This document shows positions 25,201 through 28,281 of a DNA stretch of 28,281 nt, one piece after another. The notes beneath the pieces are model-generated. The model was not told the DNA's origin. It ran no database searches and was given only the letters and a program-made list of their open reading frames with translations. Position 1 is the first letter of the stretch; every line of letters starts with the position of its first letter. The position numbers were made by a program, and so were the translations under genes. This DNA comes from a virus. The stretch lies in the IMG/VR virus record IMGVR_UViG_3300025168_000480, positions 1-28,281 of that record; one strand, written 5' to 3'.

Positions 25201-25233
25201 ATAACTTGCTGACCCGCAGTATCAATAAGTTAT
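25201..25233 (-). promoter_or_regulatory. Hairpin in the Hsp20 leader
   Basis: ATAACTT (25201-25207) and AAGTTAT (25227-25233) form a 7-bp stem enclosing a smaller CTG/CAG stem. It lies between the 12-mer and the AAGGAG of hsp20, where 5' UTR regulation would act. The ribosome-binding site itself is not clearly sequestered. Confidence 0.35.
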
Positions 25234-25241
25234 TTAATATA

Positions 25242-25253
25242 AATATACGAAAA
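25242..25253 (-). promoter_or_regulatory. Repeated 12-mer TTTTCGTATATT before hsp20
   Basis: The fourth copy of the 12-mer lies 88 nt before the hsp20 ATG, the only copy not adjacent to a start codon. If it is a promoter, hsp20 would have a structured leader of about 80 nt plus a strong ribosome site. Confidence 0.55.
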
Positions 25254-25270
25254 AATTATTTTATATCCAA

Positions 25271-25999
25271 CTAAGGCGTAGAAAATATATATGTGTATAT
25301 AATACGTCCATTAGCATTTTGTTTTTTTCGATAATCTCGAAGTATACTGCCATGTCGTACCATATGGGTTTTAGCTTTTTTTAATCTAGTTTCATCTGTA
25401 CAGCTAATACATAATAACCCGTTAATAGAGGTTGCACGTACAAGGTCATCATCTATACTGTCATAAACTTCTTGCAGTAAATCAGTCACCTGATCTTCAG
25501 ACATCATACTCGGTTCAGAACGAAACTCTTTAGGCATTAATCTACGTTTACTCATTATACGAGTCATATAAAAATCTACATCTTCTACATTGAGTGATGT
25601 AAACCAATTACTAAACTGACGAAGATTATTATTAAAGAGTTCATCTCTATCATCTTCATGAATTATATCCCACACCATTGATATAATAATACGATTAGAT
25701 TCGTCTATAGCTTTAACATATGCTCGTTGCTTATCAACTGGTAATTTATCAAACCATAGTTGAAACCCTTCTTGATATTTAGCTACTGAAGATGAAGTCC
25801 AAGATCCACTCATATCAACCTCATTAAAAAACTCTTTACGAACATCGGGACTACGAGAGTATGATGAAGGGGTAGATATATCATCATTTGTAGAGTATCG
25901 ATTCATAGCTGTATCCTCGCGAGGTGACCCCCACATTTCAAGCTTATACAGCTTACCGTTACATTTTAACTCTTTAGATACCATTGGTCTACTAATCAT
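25271..25999 (-). CDS. Unrecognised 242-aa protein directly downstream of the tmRNA
   Basis: This soluble protein begins MISRPMVSKELKCNGK and has a Ser/Thr-rich, probably disordered stretch (about 30-70). A helical acidic core follows with several Trp (WTSSSVAKYQEGFQLWFDKL, later VWDIIHEDDRDELF). The C-terminal half is mixed (LLCISCTDETRLKKAKTHMV) with a final strand RIIYTYIFSTP. No catalytic motif is visible. It starts about 20 nt after the tmRNA inverted-repeat arm. ACCTT-TAT-AAGGT forms a small hairpin that includes its AAGG ribosome site, so translation may be modulated. A link to tmRNA function is possible only by proximity. Confidence 0.55.
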   Translation of the reverse strand: MISRPMVSKELKCNGKLYKLEMWGSPREDTAMNRYSTNDDISTPSSYSRSPDVRKEFFNEVDMSGSWTSSSVAKYQEGFQLWFDKLPVDKQRAYVKAIDESNRIIISMVWDIIHEDDRDELFNNNLRQFSNWFTSLNVEDVDFYMTRIMSKRRLMPKEFRSEPSMMSEDQVTDLLQEVYDSIDDDLVRATSINGLLCISCTDETRLKKAKTHMVRHGSILRDYRKKQNANGRIIYTYIFSTP

Positions 26000-26017
26000 A
26001 TTATTACCTTATAAAGG

Positions 26018-26194
26018 TCCACCTCCACCGGGCTTATACGACTTGCCCTGTTAATGCCGTTCGGTTCTGGGTGCTTTATTAAGCAGCCATTGCCATTTCA
26101 ACTTGTGCGCCAGTTATGCGTGACCTTCCTTAAATCCTTATCTCTCTGTCAAAGCCAGTCACCCCCATGATGTAAATTATTTAGTGGAGGTGGA
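26018..26194. repeat. 11-nt inverted repeat flanking the coding half of the tmRNA
   Basis: TCCACCTCCAC (26018-26028) is the exact reverse complement of GTGGAGGTGGA (26184-26194). The latter covers the tmRNA acceptor 3' strand, discriminator and one T-stem base pair end. The two arms could pair in the precursor RNA and compete with the true acceptor stem. Confidence 0.7.
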
Positions 26195-26240
26195 GGGTTT
26201 CGAACCCTCGTCCAAAAGAGCAGCTAATAAAAGTACTAGC
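26030..26240 (-). ncRNA. ssrA: Circularly permuted (two-piece) tmRNA, ssrA
   Basis: The acceptor half is encoded first. It has a 7-bp hairpin (26240-26223), then a T arm (26209-26193: GAGGG, loop TTCGAAA, CCCTC), then CACCTCC (26192-26186) and discriminator A (26185). CCA is not encoded (CTA). A 15-nt spacer precedes GGGGGTG (26166-26160), which pairs with CACCTCC in all seven positions with a G3-U70 wobble, the alanine identity element. TGGCTTTGACAG matches the tmRNA D-loop region, and AGAGAG can pair with CTCTTT as helix P2. The tag frame lies at 26111-26079 with its stops in the loop of a TGCTT/AAGCA hairpin, as in bacterial helix P5; a GGGC/GCCC hairpin ends the gene. tmRNA with SmpB rescues stalled ribosomes and tags products for proteolysis. 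PK1 was not resolved and outer ends are approximate. Permuted tmRNA is known from alphaproteobacteria, cyanobacteria and some betaproteobacteria. Confidence 0.86.
26079..26111 (-). other. tmRNA tag reading frame
   Basis: After TAACT, the usual context of a resume site, the frame reads GAQVEMAMAA and then two TAA stops. If the resume codon is GCA instead of GGC, the tag is AQVEMAMAA. The MAA end resembles the LAA/VAA degrons recognised by ClpXP-type proteases. The coding-frame boundary of one codon is the main uncertainty. Confidence 0.75.
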
Positions 26241-26242
26241 GG

Positions 26243-26503
26243 TCAATTCATTGTTTGTTTTATCTTAATTAATTCTGCACACTTCTCATACTCTTCACGA
26301 TCGGCGTGCTGAAAATATTCTATTACTTCGTTTATGGTAGACACCCTTCCTGGTTGTTTAAGCATCCAGGTACCTGATGGTAAATCTTGTATATCTATTT
26401 CACTGATCAAATACTCGTAAGTATTGTTCATTGCAGCTTCAAGTAGCTCTAGATCTTCATCTGAATCACCAAATGTTTCTATAGGTTCATTAAATCCATC
26501 CAT
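26243..26503 (-). CDS. Unrecognised 86-aa acidic protein with a UVR-like C-terminal helix pair
   Basis: The N-terminal third is acidic (FGDSDEDLELLEAAMNNTYE). A middle SGTWMLKQPG segment precedes a helical end (VIEYFQHADREEYEKCAELI) resembling the UVR-type helix pair seen in UvrB/UvrC and McsA proteins, which mediates protein contacts. This resemblance is weak. The start lies one base after a possible 17-codon upstream frame (TGACATG), and the end touches the start of the tmRNA gene, so the tmRNA may be processed from the same transcript. Confidence 0.5.
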   Translation of the reverse strand: MDGFNEPIETFGDSDEDLELLEAAMNNTYEYLISEIDIQDLPSGTWMLKQPGRVSTINEVIEYFQHADREEYEKCAELIKIKQTMN

Positions 26504-26504
26504 G

Positions 26505-26558
26505 TCAACAGCCGCCTTTGCAGTGAGCTGTTCTAGGAATCATAAATCTTTTTATCAT
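26505..26558 (-). CDS. Possible 17-codon upstream reading frame
   Basis: ATG at 26558 to TGA at 26507-26505 reads MIKRFMIPRTAHCKGGC. AAAGGG lies about 10 nt before the ATG, and the stop is followed after one base by the 86-aa ATG. Its 3' half forms a 6-bp hairpin (AACAGC/GCTGTT, 26507-26532). It could be a leader peptide that couples translation; chance remains possible at this length. Confidence 0.3.
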   Translation of the reverse strand: MIKRFMIPRTAHCKGGC

Positions 26559-26589
26559 CTCTATTCCCTTTATAATAATTAGTAATAGT

Positions 26590-27051
26590 TTAATCAAATA
26601 ATTGTTTAATTTGCTTATGTTTTTTATAGAGTGTATTCATAGTTTTAAGATCTTTTTTATCCACTGAATTAGAGGCATTGATCTTAAATACTGTATCTGT
26701 TACATACATTCTATCTGCTCGATACTCTTCCGTATCGAAGTTCTTTTTATCTTCAGTATTAGATATATTAAGTATAATTAAAGTCTTTAGAGTTTTTAAT
26801 TTACCTAATACACCTTCTACCTTAGGACTGTATACATCCTTTGGAATCTCTTCTGCTATATTAAATATGCTACCTAGCTTACCTAATAAATCAGAAGTTT
26901 CCGATTTCTCTCCAACCGTTCGAAGTGCTTCAATATTTTCATAATGTTCCATGAGCTTGTTAGCTCGTTTAGAAAGATTACTAGATATTTGTTTTTTTAG
27001 TGTTGGTGACTGCTTTTTTCCGCGCTGTCTTCTTGACTGCTTTTTTGCCAT
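26590..27051 (-). CDS. Unrecognised 153-aa basic helical protein
   Basis: The N-terminus is very basic (MAKKQSRRQRGKKQ), followed by helices (LSKRANKLMEHYENIEALRT), a Leu/Ile/Lys-rich middle (VLGKLKTLKTLIILNI) and a Lys-rich helical end (TLYKKHKQIKQLFD). Nucleic-acid or membrane-surface binding is plausible. With the ATG at 27051 it overlaps the 83-aa gene by 71 nt in another frame. The alternative start, Met34 at 26952, would remove the overlap but has no ribosome site, whereas GGAT lies just before 27051. Confidence 0.55.
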   Translation of the reverse strand: MAKKQSRRQRGKKQSPTLKKQISSNLSKRANKLMEHYENIEALRTVGEKSETSDLLGKLGSIFNIAEEIPKDVYSPKVEGVLGKLKTLKTLIILNISNTEDKKNFDTEEYRADRMYVTDTVFKINASNSVDKKDLKTMNTLYKKHKQIKQLFD

Positions 27052-27232
27052 TTGATCCGTTTGGTTTCTTTTTATAAGTCGAACGTCTCTTATATAACTT
27101 ATGTGTAACTGACTTTAATTTTTCTTGTGTTGTTTCTAAAGTAGTTTTAACTACTTCTAAATCTTTTGAGTTTTTAAAGTGCATAGCTGCAGCACCTATT
27201 AGTAACCCAATTACTATTCCTAAATATAACAT
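26981..27232 (-). CDS. Membrane-anchored Lys-rich protein, 83 aa
   Basis: Residues 1-18 form one hydrophobic membrane segment (LYLGIVIGLLIGAAA). A charged helix follows (TTLETTQEKLKSVTHKL), then a histone-H1-like tail rich in Lys, Ala and Thr (KKAVKKTARKKAVTN). The basic tail would face the cytoplasm and could bind DNA or RNA at the membrane. The last 71 nt are shared with the 153-aa gene in a different frame. GGTAAGAG lies upstream of the ATG. No family recognised. Confidence 0.6.
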   Translation of the reverse strand: MLYLGIVIGLLIGAAAMHFKNSKDLEVVKTTLETTQEKLKSVTHKLYKRRSTYKKKPNGSNGKKAVKKTARKKAVTNTKKTNI

Positions 27233-27261
27233 TGTTATCTCTTACCTTTATTTGGTAGATG

Positions 27262-27291
27262 ACCTCGAGCCCGTTTAATAAAGCTCGAGGT
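27262..27291 (-). terminator. Strong hairpin downstream of the two-TM protein gene
   Basis: ACCTCGAGC (27262-27270) and GCTCGAGGT (27283-27291) form a perfect 9-bp GC-rich stem with a 12-nt loop; flanking TAGA/TCTA can extend it across a small bulge. It is the most stable hairpin in the window. No T run follows on the coding strand, so it may be a factor-dependent terminator or an mRNA 3'-end stabiliser. Confidence 0.6.
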
Positions 27292-27310
27292 GTCTACTAG
27301 TTGTTAACTA

Positions 27311-27535
27311 TTACTTCTTTACAAAGAATGAAGCTACTAATAGTAATACGATAAGTCCTACGAACCCACCATTTCCTAATGCAGTAACGATAGCAGTTAA
27401 ATTAGCTATTACGTCCATTCCGAATACTGAACCGCCTGTTAAGACTGTCCAAAGGATTGTTACTGGCAATACTGCCATTAAGATAGTCATTAGACCACCA
27501 AAGAATCCTGTTACATATTTGATTACATTTTCCAT
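27311..27535 (-). CDS. Small two-TM membrane protein, holin-like
   Basis: The 74-aa protein has two hydrophobic segments: about 10-35 (FFGGLMTILMAVLPVTILWT) and about 50-72 (AIVTALGNGGFVGLIVLLLV), with a short Gly-rich turn between and a basic end (FFVKK). Size and topology resemble class II holins, which permeabilise the inner membrane for lysis. No endolysin gene adjoins it, so another membrane function is possible. AGGAG lies about 8 nt before the ATG, and strong hairpins flank the gene on both sides. It lies in the same orientation after the outer-membrane-like gene. Confidence 0.6.
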   Translation of the reverse strand: MENVIKYVTGFFGGLMTILMAVLPVTILWTVLTGGSVFGMDVIANLTAIVTALGNGGFVGLIVLLLVASFFVKK

Positions 27536-27610
27536 GTTATAAATCTCCTATATTTTGTATTTGTCGAATACTAGTTTTGTGGCACAATTGCCGGTGCTTT
27601 ACAAGGGTTG

Positions 27611-27625
27611 ATCCCATTATGGGAT
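27611..27625 (-). terminator. Hairpin after the outer-membrane protein gene
   Basis: ATCCCA, loop TTA, TGGGAT form a perfect 6-bp stem 10 nt after the stop of the 144-aa gene. No T run follows on the coding strand. A second small stem (GGCA/TGCC, about 27583-27594) lies further on. Together they make a structured intergenic region of about 100 nt before the two-TM gene. Confidence 0.4.
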
Positions 27626-27634
27626 ATTAATTAC

Positions 27635-28069
27635 TTAGAAACGGTACGCCAACCCTAGGTTGAATGTACCTTCTCTTTCTCCGTTTGAATCTTCTTTAAG
27701 ACCCATTGTATAATTAGGTTCTACTGCTAACCCTTTCCATACGTTGAATGAATATCCTAACCCTAAAGTTAAGTTGTCCATTAATTCTTCGGTTGGTGCT
27801 TGAACTGAAATGTACATATTTGTATTCCAGTTATAACGACCAAAAAGGTCGTAAGAAGCATCACCTAAAGAATCTTCTCCAGCTGTGATTAAACCAACTG
27901 TCCAAGTATCGTTAATTGAATAACCAATACCCATGTTGTCAGTTAAGCTAGACATTTCCCACTCTGCGCCTTCTTCGGCTGCAGTGTAAGTTGTAACTAC
28001 TATAAAATTCTGTGCTGATGCGAACATAGTTGCAAAGCCCAGTGCTAATGTTAAAAATAAATTTTTCAT
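27635..28069 (-). CDS. Secreted outer-membrane beta-barrel-like protein, 144 aa
   Basis: A classical signal peptide (KNLFLTLALGFATMFASAQ, cleavage after the Ala-Gln region near residue 20) is followed by alternating beta-strand patterns (NMGIGYSINDTWTVGLI, YDLFGRYNW, MYISVQAP, LTLGLGYSFNVWKGLAVEPN). The final strand NLGLAYRF ends in Phe, the mark of outer-membrane barrels inserted by BamA. Size fits a six- to eight-strand barrel. Such a protein on a phage could alter the host surface, block superinfection or mimic a host porin; the choice cannot be made here. GAGGAAAT precedes the ATG. The upstream palindrome carries a TATAAATA late-promoter match. The SAQ-type signal end recalls Bacteroidetes. 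Confidence 0.75.
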   Translation of the reverse strand: MKNLFLTLALGFATMFASAQNFIVVTTYTAAEEGAEWEMSSLTDNMGIGYSINDTWTVGLITAGEDSLGDASYDLFGRYNWNTNMYISVQAPTEELMDNLTLGLGYSFNVWKGLAVEPNYTMGLKEDSNGEREGTFNLGLAYRF

Positions 28070-28127
28070 ATATTTCCTCTTTTTGTTTAATTTAAGTTAA
28101 CCCTTGTAATAGCGTTTTAAATCTGTT

Positions 28128-28164
28128 GCATATATAAATAAACTGTTAAGATATTTATATATGC
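28128..28164. promoter_or_regulatory. 13-bp AT palindrome with divergent TATAAATA boxes
   Basis: GCATATATAAATA (28128-28140) and its exact reverse complement (28152-28164) are separated by 11 nt. Each arm holds TATAAATA, the T4 late-promoter -10 sequence read by gp55. The copy on the minus strand points toward the outer-membrane gene 80 nt away. It could alternatively be a bidirectional hairpin between genes. Confidence 0.45.
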
Positions 28165-28189
28165 CCCGGATTTATTCTATACGCAACCT

Positions 28190-28281
28190 CTATTTAGTTG
28201 CTTTAGTTTTTTTAATTGTTCTCTTGTTAACGATCTTCTTTGTAGACTCATCTGCTCTAGTTTTAAGTAAACTTATTACTA
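28190..28281 (-). CDS. C-terminal end of a basic protein, truncated by the window edge
   Basis: A frame open to the right edge ends at TAG (28192-28190) and encodes a Lys/Thr-rich tail (KIVNKRTIKKTKATK). Basic tails of this kind are common in phage DNA-binding or structural proteins. A second frame in the same stretch starts after three stops and gives only about 24 residues, so it is less likely. No function can be assigned. Confidence 0.45.
   Translation of the reverse strand, partial: VISLLKTRADESTKKIVNKRTIKKTKATK

Noticed and set aside
26184-26209. A phage attachment site copied from a host tmRNA 3' end
   Set aside because: No integrase or second direct copy is in the window, and the whole tmRNA structure is present, so an att remnant is not needed to explain it. 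It remains a minor alternative for the downstream arm.
26185-26240. A stand-alone tRNA at the T-arm sequence
   Set aside because: There is no anticodon arm upstream. The acceptor strand pairs instead with GGGGGTG downstream, so the segment is the acceptor piece of a permuted tmRNA.
28210-28251. A short frame giving SLTREQLKKLKQLN at the right edge
   Set aside because: It starts after three stops, would encode only about 24 residues and competes with a frame that is open to the window edge.
1-28281. CRISPR array, insertion sequence or integrase
   Set aside because: No regularly spaced direct repeats, no transposase and no recombinase motifs were seen on either strand.

Overview
The window is one 28.3 kb piece of a tailed-phage genome of the T4-like (myovirus) type. 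It is AT-rich and every convincing gene lies on the minus strand, so transcription runs from high to low coordinates. The phage assignment rests on recognisable T4-type genes: a gp25/GPW baseplate wedge protein, a gp6/J-like wedge protein, a gp5-like hub/spike protein, a gp55-like late sigma factor, a gp61-like primase and a gp47 (SbcD/Mre11-type) nuclease subunit. The hsp20 and DUF2061 genes, LamG-bearing virion proteins and a Cys/Asp 'DDGSC' motif are typical of marine T4-like phages.

Layout in the direction of transcription. (1) 28.3-26.2 kb: a truncated gene, a 13-bp AT-rich palindrome carrying TATAAATA on both strands, a small secreted outer-membrane beta-barrel-like protein, a two-TM membrane protein, two overlapping Lys-rich genes and an 86-aa gene. 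(2) 26.24-26.03 kb: a circularly permuted (two-piece) tmRNA gene, the most notable element here. The acceptor/T-arm half is encoded first, followed by a short spacer and then the 5' half with a tag reading frame ending MAA-stop-stop. (3) 26.0-21.2 kb: small accessory genes, including a 242-aa unknown, Hsp20, DUF2061, a four-TM coiled-coil protein, a Zn-ribbon-like protein and a ClpP-type protease. (4) 21.2-19.3 kb: an HD-domain protein, a small membrane protein and the gp55-like sigma factor. (5) 19.3-1.95 kb: the baseplate/tail module, from a small unknown through gp5-like, two unknowns, gp25, gp6, DNRLRE-like, a Pro-rich protein and a 1494-aa protein to a row of adhesin/fiber-like proteins. 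(6) 1.9 kb to the edge: a T7 endonuclease I-like resolvase, primase and gp47.

How the parts fit: gp55 would redirect host RNA polymerase to late promoters for the baseplate and fiber block. The resolvase, primase and gp47 serve replication-recombination and DNA processing. ClpP, Hsp20 and the phage-borne tmRNA together suggest an accessory set for protein quality control or ribosome rescue during infection. This functional grouping is inference.

A 12-mer (TTTTCGTATATT on the coding strand) occurs four times, always between genes. In three cases its TATATT end lies 5-7 nt before an ATG that has no Shine-Dalgarno, as expected for promoters of leaderless mRNAs. Most other genes have AGGAG/AAGG-type ribosome-binding sites.

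Host signals conflict. Widespread Shine-Dalgarno use and a permuted tmRNA fit an alphaproteobacterial (for example SAR11-like) or cyanobacterial association. A signal peptide ending SAQ, a Gly resume codon and the DDGSC motif recall Bacteroidetes. The host is left open. No gap exceeds 300 bases without a gene; the largest non-protein stretch (about 26.0-26.24 kb) is the tmRNA.
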